From Epithemia pelagica (Eukaryota; Bacillariophyta; Bacillariophyceae; Surirellales; Surirellaceae): a stretch of DNA of 64,000 nt. The stretch is taken from the NCBI GenBank assembly GCA_946965045.2, contig OX337232.1, positions 2,914,001-2,978,000 of the forward strand, given 5' to 3'. Below, piece by piece: positions 1 through 9,268 of the stretch; positions within the stretch are counted from its first letter, which is position 1, and each line of letters begins with the position of its first letter. Both the position numbers and the translations under genes were made by a program. Under the pieces are notes generated by a model. That model was not told the origin of the DNA. It was given only the letters and a program-made list of their open reading frames with translations, and searched no databases.

Positions 1-294
1 AACACCAATCTATTCAATGAAATGTACGGTGCCTACAAGGAAGGTCGCGTCAAGAAGGATCCGTGTGAGGGGTGGTACGAAGGCGAACTGTGGTTCTTTG
101 ACAACTATGTGATTCCGTTGGTACGAAAACTTCGGGATTGTCAAGTGTTTGGTGCGTATTGTCAGGAAATGTTGGATTGCGCCTACGAAAATCGCTTGGA
201 ATGGGAAAACAAGGGACGAGCCATTACGGAGGAGATGAAGGAACTATTTGAAGCCTCCACGGGGGTAGGAAAGCCCTCCACGGCTCACCTATAA
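1..294 (+). CDS. 3',5'-cyclic nucleotide phosphodiesterase, C-terminal end (5' truncated by window)
   Basis: The frame is open from base 1 to a TAA at 292-294 (97 residues). It carries the last helices of a class I cyclic nucleotide phosphodiesterase (PDEase_I) domain: the stretch G-W-Y-E-G-E-L-W-F-F-D-N-Y-V-I-P-L followed by an E-W-E-x-K-G-R segment near the end is typical of that family. The catalytic metal-binding histidines lie upstream, outside the window. The enzyme hydrolyses cAMP and/or cGMP; specificity cannot be judged from this fragment. In diatoms such domains are often fused to receptor or adenylate/guanylate cyclase modules, but nothing of that part is visible here. The first ATG in the fragment (22) is internal and is not proposed as the start. 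Confidence 0.85.
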   Translation, partial: NTNLFNEMYGAYKEGRVKKDPCEGWYEGELWFFDNYVIPLVRKLRDCQVFGAYCQEMLDCAYENRLEWENKGRAITEEMKELFEASTGVGKPSTAHL

Positions 295-1065
295 AGAGAT
301 TTGAAATGGAAAAGCTAGTAGAGATTCAACGCAACGGTCCACCTTGTGAACTATTTTTGGGGAAGTTAGTGTAAGGGCAATTGGGAAATGGAAATGTAAA
401 AAGTGCAGTTTATAACAAAAACACTCGACAAGCGTGTACTTTATGACACTTGTCTTGGCTTTAGTCTTGTTTGACGCTGCGTTGCCGCACATCCAAGTCG
501 ACTTTTGGTCCCTCTCTGAGATATGGTGCACTCTCCAGGAAACAGTGATGCATCTCCACGATCTTTCGTAACTACGGTAGTACATGTAGTCTCTCAAACC
601 AATGATCTGGACTACGGTAGAATCAAGTGATACATACTAGGAGTACTTGCTACTAGGTAGAGGAATTCTATCCGAGTATTGAGCTTTGTGAAAAAAGGAA
701 CGCCCCATAGAGGTTGGTCCCGCGAGCTCAAATCGATGCGGGTAGGATACCCGCGCACTCCAGCCTTTGCGGTTCCAAGTACCCGCGTGTTCCGCAGTTC
801 CGCACCACTATGGGATTTTATGTACTCTGCACAAATTTGACGTCCGGGCGGTCACACCTCGAAAGCACCAAATCGGTGCACCCCGTCTTTACTGTGCGTA
901 GGTGCGAATAGCGCGGATCGGACCCGCCAGTCTCTTTCGTTGCGGTTCCAGGGATCAGCACCGCGGATCCCCGATCCGCAGCACCGCGGTGCAGGTCCAA
1001 CCTCTAACGCCCCAGCAACGTGCAGGTAGAAAGTCATATCAAGTGATATACTCTTCTCTAGCTAG
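295..1065. other. Intergenic DNA with GC-rich palindromes
   Basis: I see no convincing gene. 911-992 is GC-rich and holds two strong inverted repeats: GCGGATC and GATCCGC around a 3-nt loop (963-979) and the 12-nt palindrome GCACCGCGGTGC (981-992). The motif tcaagtgata occurs twice (about 624 and 1039). 677-690 (tattgagctttgtg) recurs at about 13490, just outside the other end of the Copia element. Confidence 0.5.
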
Positions 1066-1178
1066 CAAGAAAGGCGACTGATATTAAGCGAATTTTGGGC
1101 GAGTAGCTAACCCATGAGGGACGCGTAGCTTAGAGCTCACTATTTCAGTTTTTCACCTAGACACACGATCGTAATTTG
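1066..1178 (+). repeat. 5' LTR of outer Copia element
   Basis: It matches 13349-13461 with one mismatch (C at 1157, T at 13440). It does not begin with TG. The boundary is set by the flanking CTAG duplication and by the primer-binding site that starts at the next base. Confidence 0.85.
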
Positions 1179-1195
1179 GTTTATCAGACCCACTG
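1179..1195 (+). promoter_or_regulatory. Primer-binding site of outer Copia element
   Basis: gtttatcagacccactg directly follows the 5' LTR. The same 17 bases, as reverse complement, adjoin the 5' LTR of the unrelated-LTR Copia element at 59539-59555, which identifies it as the minus-strand primer site. Its complement reads as a tRNA anticodon arm with loop CUGAUAA (anticodon GAU, Ile-like). Confidence 0.7.
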
Positions 1196-1615
1196 CAATA
1201 ACTAATGAGATGCTATACCCACCATGGCCTGGGAAGGTCGCGAAATATCTAGATCATTCGCTTGGAAGAATGACTGCCCAAGGTTGGACACCTGTACTCC
1301 CGTTCATCTCAATAATATCTCGCCTGCAACGGGGCTCGAGATGGATGAATGTGGTGTGTGGTCCGCGTATGCGCACACACCGGGCAATGGCGGACGCGCC
1401 GAACATCCTGCCGTTGAGGATGCAGCTATACGGACATGTTCATTACTTAAATGACGTGCGCCGTCCTAGCACACCATGCAAGCTCTCCAACTCCGATTCT
1501 ACCGCTCGCTCGCAAGTAGAACTGAGACCATGACGTGAAAATTCCCCAAAGAAGAAAACCTCACTTCGCTGGAAAGTCTGAACGAGTCCGAAAAAGAAAG
1601 AGAATCCTCGCAACC

Positions 1616-3043
1616 ATGGCAGCCGCCAATCCTATGCAACTGCTCAACGTCTACATGGACGTTGTATTGCAGATTACCGATCCAGCAGTTCGTACTGCAA
1701 TCAACGGGCAAGGTCTAACCTCCGTCTATGATTTTGAGGCGCTTAGCGAAGCAGATGTCGCTGAAATTTGTACCAATGCCCGTAAACCGGGTGGCCTCAT
1801 CCCGAACCCAGATCCAGCTGGTGTGCCAGCAATGATTTCTAATCCAGGAGTGCTCATTGGACACCTGGTCGAGAAGAAACTGAAGATGCTTCGTTATTAT
1901 ATCGTGCATATCGGGAAAATAAACCGCACCTTCGCTGCGGTTCCACCAACGATGAATGACCTGAATCTGCTCTATCGATTCAAGGAAGCTGAAGACGAAT
2001 ACGATAATGATGTCGAACTACCTGGGAAACTCACCAGTGTAGACAATATTCGCGTTGTCCTCGAGGATTTGGACAATTACTTCGAGCGCAAACGTGGAGT
2101 GAGTGGCATTCCACTTGCCGCATATGTACGAGCGAATCCTGTTGTGGAACCAGAAGCAACTGATCCGAATGGCTTTGGAACACCAACCATTCTATCTGAG
2201 ATGATTCGTCGAGCATCACATGAAGGCCCAACAGCTACAACGGACATGGTTGCTGTATGGAAGACGATCCGCCATGTTACACATGATGGCCCTGGCTGGG
2301 GTTGGGTGATGTCTTTTGCACGCACTCGCAATGGACGAGCCGCTTATTTAGCTCTCAAATCCCACTATCTCGGCGATGCCTTTCAGTCACGTCTTCGGGC
2401 TAAGGCTGATCAAATCCTTGAGAGCACCTATTATGACGGGTCCAAGCGCAACTACACGTACGAGCGTTACATCGAAACTCTCCAACGAGCATTTACGGAT
2501 CTCGAATCAACAGGAGAGACCGTAAGCGAAGAGCGAAAGGTGAGAATCCTGATGACAGGAACTTCTGACTCTCGCCTTGAGAGTGCCAAGAATCAAATCC
2601 TGGCAACACCATTTCTGCGCTCTACCTTTGAGAATGCGTCAAATTTCCTTGCGGAAGTCCTTGATAGCAAGGTTTCCTATAGCGCAGCAAGTCGGAAACA
2701 AGCAAGAATCTCTGGTGTATCTACTTCCACGCCCAACAAAGGTGGTGGAAAGAATAATAAGAAAAATGAAAACAAGAAAGAGAAAGAAATAACAGACCGC
2801 TATTATAAACCCAACGAATGGGCTAAGCTCAGTGGCGAGGAACGTCAAAGAGTACGTGACGCCAGAGAAAAGCGTGATAAACGAAGAGGAGTTGGGGCTA
2901 TTTCCAGCAAGCCCAACAAGAAGCCTCGTCAAAATGATGGAGACGAAACACCCGACATTTCGGATGAATCGTCTGAGAGCCACGATAACGACACAAAGGG
3001 TGTCGGCGCTATCATGAGCCAACGTAAAAGGAGAAACGTTTGA
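1616..3043 (+). CDS. Copia Gag (capsid-like) protein
   Basis: The start is the ATG at 1616 in a good context (accATGG); the frame is open upstream to 1535 but without an ATG. The 475-residue protein is Gag-like: a helical N-terminal half, then W-K-x-I-R-H-V-T-H-D-G-P-G-W-G and L-A-L-K-S-H-Y-L-G-D, recognisable in diatom Copia Gag, and a basic Lys/Asn-rich tail suited to RNA binding. I see no CCHC zinc knuckle. It ends at a TGA (3041-3043), after which the protease continues in the same frame, whereas the copy at 53-59 kb reads from gag into protease without a stop. The TGA may be a CGA-to-TGA change or a readthrough site. Confidence 0.8.
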   Translation: MAAANPMQLLNVYMDVVLQITDPAVRTAINGQGLTSVYDFEALSEADVAEICTNARKPGGLIPNPDPAGVPAMISNPGVLIGHLVEKKLKMLRYYIVHIGKINRTFAAVPPTMNDLNLLYRFKEAEDEYDNDVELPGKLTSVDNIRVVLEDLDNYFERKRGVSGIPLAAYVRANPVVEPEATDPNGFGTPTILSEMIRRASHEGPTATTDMVAVWKTIRHVTHDGPGWGWVMSFARTRNGRAAYLALKSHYLGDAFQSRLRAKADQILESTYYDGSKRNYTYERYIETLQRAFTDLESTGETVSEERKVRILMTGTSDSRLESAKNQILATPFLRSTFENASNFLAEVLDSKVSYSAASRKQARISGVSTSTPNKGGGKNNKKNENKKEKEITDRYYKPNEWAKLSGEERQRVRDAREKRDKRRGVGAISSKPNKKPRQNDGDETPDISDESSESHDNDTKGVGAIMSQRKRRNV

Positions 3044-3052
3044 CATAGTGTG

Positions 3053-4806
3053 ATGTCTGCGACAACTTCTCGTGAGATCTCAGTTCCCCTAATCAGGTGT
3101 GAACTCGACAGTCATGCGGATACATGCTGTCTGGGATCTGAATGCTATGTTCTGTATCAGACAGATACGGCTGATGTCAGTGGTTTTGTTGAGAGTCTTG
3201 GCAAGATTAAAGAGGCCGGTGTAATTACTGGTGTATTGGCATATGACGACCAGGAAACAGGCCAAACGTTCCTTCTTTATTTTCATCAAGCTCTACATCT
3301 ACCACAATTAAAAGACAAATGCCTCCTTAACCCGAATCAAATGAGGGAGGCCGGTATTGAAGTCAACGATATTCCGTTGAAATATTTGAAAGCAGGGGAC
3401 CGAACCCAACGATCCCACAGTATCATTGCAAGGGACAACGAACCGGGAGAGTTGCGCATTCCACTCGACCTTGTTGGCGTTCTAAGCCAATTCCGCACGC
3501 GCAAGCCCACGAAAGAAGAGATTGAAACAATAGATCCTTCTTGCCGAATCGACATGACGAATGAAAGACCCGAGTGGCAACCGAATGACTCAACACCTGA
3601 CGTTGATGAAAGGGCACTCCGGGATTCAGTACAAGTGAACGCCTCAGAAGAAAAGCGTGAGCGGACGATCAACCTTGCAATGACAAAGACACTAAGAGTG
3701 AATAATCGCGCCATTCATGTCCATGTATCAGATATTGGACATAGGCGAAAGGGGACAGTACGTCCAGATGAATTGGCACAGCGATGGAGTATTGGACTTC
3801 CTAGCGCTGAGCGGACATTCCAGCAGACGACACAGTTGGGTGTCCGAGAGTTCACAGATCAAGGAGGGAGTCGCCGTTTGAAACACACGGCATACCAACT
3901 GCGGCATCGCCGACTGAGAGCAGATGTGTACACCGATACACTGTTTTCTGAGACGAAATCGCTTGATCAACATACATGCGGGCAGATCTTTGCCACAGAC
4001 TTTGGCTGGGTCCATTTCGTCCCTATGCAAAAGAAAAGCGAAGCTCCGACAACGTTGCCATCTGTCTTCGACAGTTACGGCATTTTAAACCATATAATTC
4101 CTGACAACGCGCCAGAATTAACCTCGCAAGAATTCCGGAAGGTAGCCCACAAATACGGATGCCGCATTAAACCTGTGGAAGCCTGGACTCCAAACCAAAA
4201 CCTGGCTAACGCTCCAGCTGTGTTGTGGGACCATTGTCTCATGCTAATGGCAGAACGACGCTCCCACACGAGTTTTGGAAGCAATGTGAATGGTCCGCCC
4301 ATTCAGCAACTCACTGGCGATACGCCAGATATTTCCCACCTCGTTGAACATCGATGGTTTGATTTTGTTTGGTATAGTAACCCTGGCTTTGAGGGTCGCA
4401 AATTAGGCCGCTGGCTGGGACCAAGTCATACCGTTGGGCAGGCAATGTGTGCCAAAGTCTTAACTGACAAAGGAAAGATAGTTCATTGAACCTCCGTATG
4501 GCCAATCCACCGAGAATCACAAATGGATGACGCACATAAAGCTCAGCAGGCTTTATATATGGAAAACCTGAAAGCTGCCCTTGGGAATCGAATGGCCGGT
4601 ATCCCCATCGCTGATGAAGACAATAATGAGGCTGACACGCCTACCTTTGAGGCCTACGAAGATGACGAACAACCAGATGTTCGGATGCCAGAAGCCGATG
4701 CCTATGCACCCGATGCATACGATAAACTCATTTCAGCTAAAGTTATGCTGCCTCTTGGGGATGATCAACGAAAGGGGACGGTTAGAAGAAGGAAACGAGA
4801 TGCAGA
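3053..4806 (+). pseudogene. Copia pol, 5' part: protease and integrase (broken)
   Basis: This is in the same frame as gag. The aspartic protease motif E-L-D-S-H-A-D-T-C-C-L-G lies about 20 residues in. The integrase core shows Y-T-D-T-L-F-S and I-P-D-N-A-P-E, which fit the first two acidic catalytic residues. Where the third (Glu) should follow N-Q-N-x-A-E the sequence jumps to N-A-P-A-V-L-W-D-H-C, so roughly 20 codons including the catalytic Glu are missing. The frame is interrupted by TGA at 4487-4489 (probably CGA originally, judged from the R-T in the sister element) and continues to 4806, where the nested element enters. The reading resumes in frame at 10985. Confidence 0.8.
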
Positions 4807-5515
4807 TGGCAGAATTCTCACCAACAACTAGGTTGTGGTGGAATCAACAACTCATCGACTGATGCTAGTATTTTATGGCATCCGATGACATTTTCGTAAA
4901 AAGGAGAAAAGAATGACGGTATGCTCGCAGACCTTTTAATTTCGGCCAAGGCATGCTCGCAATGCACGCGTTTTGAGCGACCGATCGGATATTAATTATG
5001 GCCGAACACGTGCGCGCCTATTATTCTCAAGCGCGCGCAATCAATATCCGAGTACGCACCTCCACGACTTAGCCCAACGGCCTAAGTAACCGAAGCACGA
5101 ATCACGATCACGCGAGACCATATCTCTATTCCCACAAATCAAAGAATGCAAATAGCAACGCGCCAAGGAAACTACCTATATCATGACAAAGCAAGAGCTG
5201 TTGGCATTGGTATATGATATACAAGTGCATATACTTCCAATACACAATATCCATGTCTACTCCAACCATACCAGTCCTGTCAGCGCCATGAATATATCAG
5301 TCATGCACCCTGACCAGACCTGCACACACACACACACACCGTAGTCCTAAAGCTCACAATCATTAACATTACCATATCATCACGTCTTCAGTGTCCTGAC
5401 TATCCCTACGATAGAACCCTTGGGTTTCCTTTGTTCTCTGACCCGTGGAGAACCTTGGTATCAGTTGGTAATTGATTGTGGCTCTTCTAGAGCGTGTATT
5501 GATGAATCTCTACTA
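4807..5515 (+). repeat. 5' LTR of nested element
   Basis: It matches 10271-10979 with about four visible substitutions (including g-g-t/g-g-c near 4919 and t/c near 5473). It contains a large inverted repeat (4985-4997 with 5039-5051, with GCGCGC stems inside), a perfect 13-nt palindrome gtatatgatatac (about 5211-5223) and a short CA run near 5325. Confidence 0.9.
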
Positions 5516-5533
5516 GATTAACAGTCTCACTGC
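5516..5533 (+). promoter_or_regulatory. Primer-binding site of nested element
   Basis: gattaacagtctcactgc starts right after the LTR. Its complement contains CUGUUAA, the usual anticodon loop of tRNA-Asn(GUU), with pairing bases on either side. It does not start with TGG, so a tRNA 3' end is not the primer. Confidence 0.55.
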
Positions 5534-5909
5534 TTATTCACCTGCAGTTGCAATTGAAACCTTACTTACCCATCAACACCCGTTACAGATTGAGCTACCA
5601 CAACAACAAGAGTTAGAGGACAAAGCTACTCAACCCATCAACAGGGCCAGCCTGGCTAAGGCTAGGGTCACCAACCCTCTCCTATTCCAGGACCTCAAGC
5701 TGCACCAGGACTCCGTACAACTACCTTCCCAATACTCATCCAACGAGTGAACCACTTTTGTTGAGGACTACTACGAGTACGACGAAGAAGCCGCCTTCTG
5801 TTACTGAATCTCCGGTTCAACTCGATCACCGCAACGAGTCTGGAAGTGACCAAGAATAAGTAACTTTAAGTAGTTTTCACACCAAACCGGAGACAAAACC
5901 AAGTTCCGC

Positions 5910-6032
5910 ACATCCGGGTTACCTTTTGGACATCACAACACACATCCGGGTACTTTATACGTGGCACACACGTGGCACATCCGGGTTCAGAAGGCCCACC
6001 ACACATCCGGGTTGAGACTTTTACATCCGGGT
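5910..6032 (+). repeat. Five copies of ACATCCGGGT in the nested element's leader
   Basis: Copies start at 5910, 5942, 5977, 6003 and 6023, spaced 20-35 bases apart, all in the same orientation, between the PBS and gag. Two GTGGCACA copies lie between the second and third. Such clustering in an untranslated leader suggests a protein or packaging site; the function is not known to me. Confidence 0.6.
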
Positions 6033-6123
6033 TCTCATCACGAAGCACAAGACATTACTAAAGTTTTCGACTAAGACATTGCAGGACACATATCAACATA
6101 TCTCATCACCAAGTCGAGCAATC

Positions 6124-7329
6124 ATGGAACCGACTACATTGACCACACCAGAGTTCCACCCCAATCAAAGTATATCTGATCAAGAAGTCTTTGATCATAT
6201 TACTCAGGTGTTGTTCAACTTTTCCAAGAAAAGGGTCGATGTACTCACGAAATGGATGCATCATCATGCTTTTGATGATATACTCAGTATCATCGAACAT
6301 ATGGCGGATGACCCAGAGAAGAATATGGATAATATGGTCAAGTACAAGTCAGGAAAACAAATGCATGACCTACATATCAACACAAGCCATCAGATCAAGT
6401 TGCTTGCCTACTGGTACCGACAAAAGAGCACCGATATCCAGAGTATCCCTTCCAAGGCAACCTGGATGAATCTGACCAAGGCAGAATTTGATCTATGGAG
6501 GATAAACACTGACTTTCGCTCTGGAAGCCCTATCACTGACCCAGTATCACCCATGAAGCCTCCATCCCATTCGACGTCACCCAAATCGTTTAGTACTACT
6601 TCTGCTGCATCGCAGTCCCAACTGGACCTAACCGCATTCAAGAAGGGAACCAAGCGTGACGCTATGGCATATGAAACATTCAAGGATGAACGATACTACG
6701 ACACGTTCTGGAGGACTTTCAAGACCACAGCAATAGCCCAAGGTTTATCTAATGTTCTTGACTTCCGATACAAGCCGCCAACGAATGATACGTATGCAAC
6801 AGAACTTTTCCAAGAGCAACAAATCTTCCTATACTCCGTCCTTGTGCGCATCATCCAGACTGATCAAGGAAAAGCTTATGTTCGCGAACATGAACATGAT
6901 GAAGACGCACGAGCAGTGTTACAGAAGCTTCACACATTGCATACGAAGTCAGACTTAGCAAAACGAGAGGTCTTACGATTAACCAATTACATCTCCAACC
7001 TTCGCCTCGATGATACATGGCGTGGATCATCACATCAATTCTTGCTTCATTTCCAAGACAAACTACGTTTACTCGATAACCTTGTTGATCTCTCTGATCG
7101 CATACCTGATCACACCAGGATGACGTTTCTTATGCAAGCTGTCGAGAAGGTACCTGACCTTCACAGAGTTAAAATCTTGGACAACGTTGTCAACACAAAG
7201 TCTGGAGCAAAGTCTTTACGTTATCAATCGTACTTCTCCATTTTGATGGACGCAGCATATGACCATGATCAAGTCACGCAATCTTCTGCAACTGGTCGTC
7301 GCCGTAGTGTCAAGCAACACGAGCAATGA
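6124..7329 (+). CDS. Gag-like protein of nested element
   Basis: The start is the ATG at 6124; the frame is open a little further upstream without an ATG. The 401-residue protein has an Asp/His-rich helical N-terminus, a Ser/Pro linker (about residues 140-185) and a helical core containing K-D-E-R-Y-Y-D-T-F-W-R-T-F, E-Q-Q-I-F-L-Y-S-V-L and D-A-R-A-V-L-Q-K-L. This core is the conserved Gag of a common diatom Copia lineage (family knowledge). No zinc knuckle is visible. It overlaps the following protease frame by 71 bases (7259-7329), and the protease lies in the +1 frame, so a +1 frameshift as in Ty1 would join them. The frame is intact throughout, unlike pol. Confidence 0.75.
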   Translation: MEPTTLTTPEFHPNQSISDQEVFDHITQVLFNFSKKRVDVLTKWMHHHAFDDILSIIEHMADDPEKNMDNMVKYKSGKQMHDLHINTSHQIKLLAYWYRQKSTDIQSIPSKATWMNLTKAEFDLWRINTDFRSGSPITDPVSPMKPPSHSTSPKSFSTTSAASQSQLDLTAFKKGTKRDAMAYETFKDERYYDTFWRTFKTTAIAQGLSNVLDFRYKPPTNDTYATELFQEQQIFLYSVLVRIIQTDQGKAYVREHEHDEDARAVLQKLHTLHTKSDLAKREVLRLTNYISNLRLDDTWRGSSHQFLLHFQDKLRLLDNLVDLSDRIPDHTRMTFLMQAVEKVPDLHRVKILDNVVNTKSGAKSLRYQSYFSILMDAAYDHDQVTQSSATGRRRSVKQHEQ

Positions 7330-8422
7330 TGTTGAGGGATCCCTTCAGGAAGACGATGCATATCAGATAAACAATACCAACGTCCAAGATGATAACACGG
7401 CATCTCCAAAAGCCAGTCTTCCTCGTGACCTATGGTTTAAACTTCCTGAGGATGCTCGCAAGGTGATTGTTGAGTATAACAAGAACGTGCAAGCTCCTAC
7501 TCCAAGTCCAAGAAACGTACAGCAACACTGCCTTGACATTGATCCTGAACCTGATCCTGACCCTGGTCAAGATGTTTTCGACGACCTGGACAACCTCACA
7601 TATCCGCAGGATGATTCCGATCCAGCCACCCATCTCATCCATCAAGCAATGACGTCAACCGACCTCAATCATCCAGCTTCTGATTTGTCTAATGTTCTAT
7701 CCAATGCCGCATCCAAGACGAGTAAGAAAGTTAGTTTCAAACAGAAAGAGCACAAGCAGAAGATCCACATGGCTCAGTACATGTTCTCTCGAAAGTCAAC
7801 CTATACTGGGAATCAACTCATCGATCGCGGTGCCAATGGTGGTTTAGCCGGAGCTGATATGCGTATCCTTTCCAAGACAGGTCGTAACATCACGACTGTG
7901 GGAATCGACAACCATGAGCTTACTGGTCTCCCTATTGTCACTTGTGCTGCCAAATTTGAAACTAATGACGGGCCAATCGTCGGCATCTTCAACGAATATG
8001 CATACTATGGAAAAGGACAGTCTATACATGCGCCTTGCCAATTAGAACATTATGGACTATCTGTGGATGAACGTTCTGTCACGGTGGATGGGAAGCAACG
8101 CATCACTACTCTTGATGGACGTGCTTTACCTCTCTGTATCAAGGATGGTCTTGCCTATATTCAGTATTTGGGTGTTCCTTCTGATGACGACATGGACAGA
8201 TCTGCTAAAGTTGATGGCAAACAATGCATCACTATACTTGGTGGACGTGCTATCCCTCTTCACAACAAAAATGGATTATCATACATCCACTCCCTTGGTA
8301 TCCCCAGTGATGATGACATGGACACATTACCCCAAATCATCTTCATGTCACCTGACATCTGGGATCCTGGTGTTTTAGATCATTTGCATCCTGCCTCATC
8401 ACCTGACAGTGCTTCTAACTAG
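7259..8422 (+). CDS. Protease region of nested element
   Basis: The 387-residue reading frame starts at ATG 7259 in the +1 frame relative to gag. An Asp-rich linker is followed by Q-L-I-D-R-G-A-N-G-G-L-A-G (about residues 186-198), which is the form the retroviral-type aspartic protease motif takes in this diatom lineage; the Asp is present. Beyond it is a tandem duplication of about 38 residues: V-D-G-K-Q-R-I-T-T-L-D-G-R through P-S-D-D-D-M-D is repeated at roughly 70-80% identity (about 8088-8325). The frame closes at a TAG and continues in register at 8447. Confidence 0.7.
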   Translation: MTMIKSRNLLQLVVAVVSSNTSNDVEGSLQEDDAYQINNTNVQDDNTASPKASLPRDLWFKLPEDARKVIVEYNKNVQAPTPSPRNVQQHCLDIDPEPDPDPGQDVFDDLDNLTYPQDDSDPATHLIHQAMTSTDLNHPASDLSNVLSNAASKTSKKVSFKQKEHKQKIHMAQYMFSRKSTYTGNQLIDRGANGGLAGADMRILSKTGRNITTVGIDNHELTGLPIVTCAAKFETNDGPIVGIFNEYAYYGKGQSIHAPCQLEHYGLSVDERSVTVDGKQRITTLDGRALPLCIKDGLAYIQYLGVPSDDDMDRSAKVDGKQCITILGGRAIPLHNKNGLSYIHSLGIPSDDDMDTLPQIIFMSPDIWDPGVLDHLHPASSPDSASN

Positions 8423-8446
8423 CAACAAGTCAACACTGATGGTAGT

Positions 8447-9238
8447 ATGACGCATCACCCATATGACAATGACAATTATGGGGAGTACACTGATCGTGAT
8501 GTCTGTAACCTCACTCACCTTTTGGATTTACCTTACGATCATGGACCTGATACACCTTCCTTCTCCTCACCCCTTATTGGAGACTCTTGTTCCAAACTGT
8601 ACCATCAAGATCACAACATGAGGACTGAGAAGTGTTATCCTACCGTTAAGAAGATGCCTTACGTCATCATAAACGTTTCTGGTCATCTTCCTCTTCAGAT
8701 CCTCAATGGTCGCCCACCCGATTTTTCCCAACCCCTTTTCTTCCTTCTCTGCGACAAGGTCTTCTCCTGTACCGAATCTTATGCACCCTATCTTTGTCCG
8801 GATGCCTCTTCAGGGGAGGAGTCATTTCCAAATAAACCCAATGACAAGCAAGCTGACACCGTTTTCATTTGTAGCAAAGGTGAAGATCCATCCGCACAAA
8901 TGCTTACGATCAAGAACTGCGACAAAATTTTTGGACAAGCGTTTCCTTACAAACCAGCAGAGGGAAATGGGGAGCAACAACAAGCATGTATAATCCAACA
9001 CGTCAATTTAGAACAAGACGCTTTCAAGCAAGAAGCATGTATCAAGAAGTACATTTTCTGCAAACACAATTCCAATATTGAGAAGAAGGTGATCTCATGC
9101 AGTCAACTTGTGGAATACAATGGACAGGACAACCAGGAACAGGCAACTGAAGATGTTGTTTTCCAATTCAGAGATGTTGTCATACATCAAGGACCTTCGA
9201 GCAGTAACAACAACCCTGACTACAAAGGAAGTTGCTGA
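8447..9238 (+). pseudogene. Degenerate integrase remnant of nested element
   Basis: This is in the same frame as the protease. Most of it is unrecognisable, but N-G-R-P-P-D-F-S-Q-P-L with D-K-V-F about ten residues on matches the T-G-x-x-P-D-I-S-x-L segment that ends the integrase core in Copia elements. The catalytic Asp-Asp-Glu part that should precede it is absent. The end, D-Y-K-G-S-C-stop, matches the K-G-S-x-Y-N-V-L-V-x-W-E-T-G-E linker of diatom Copia, and the TGA at 9236-9238 splits that linker. Confidence 0.6.
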
Positions 9239-9268
9239 AATGTACTTGTTGATTGGGAGACTGGGGAG

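Noticed and set aside
3041-4489. UGA recoded as an amino acid in this genome
   Set aside because: SSRP1, the YR recombinase and other intact genes end at TGA, and the TGAs in the Copia element are explained by decay.
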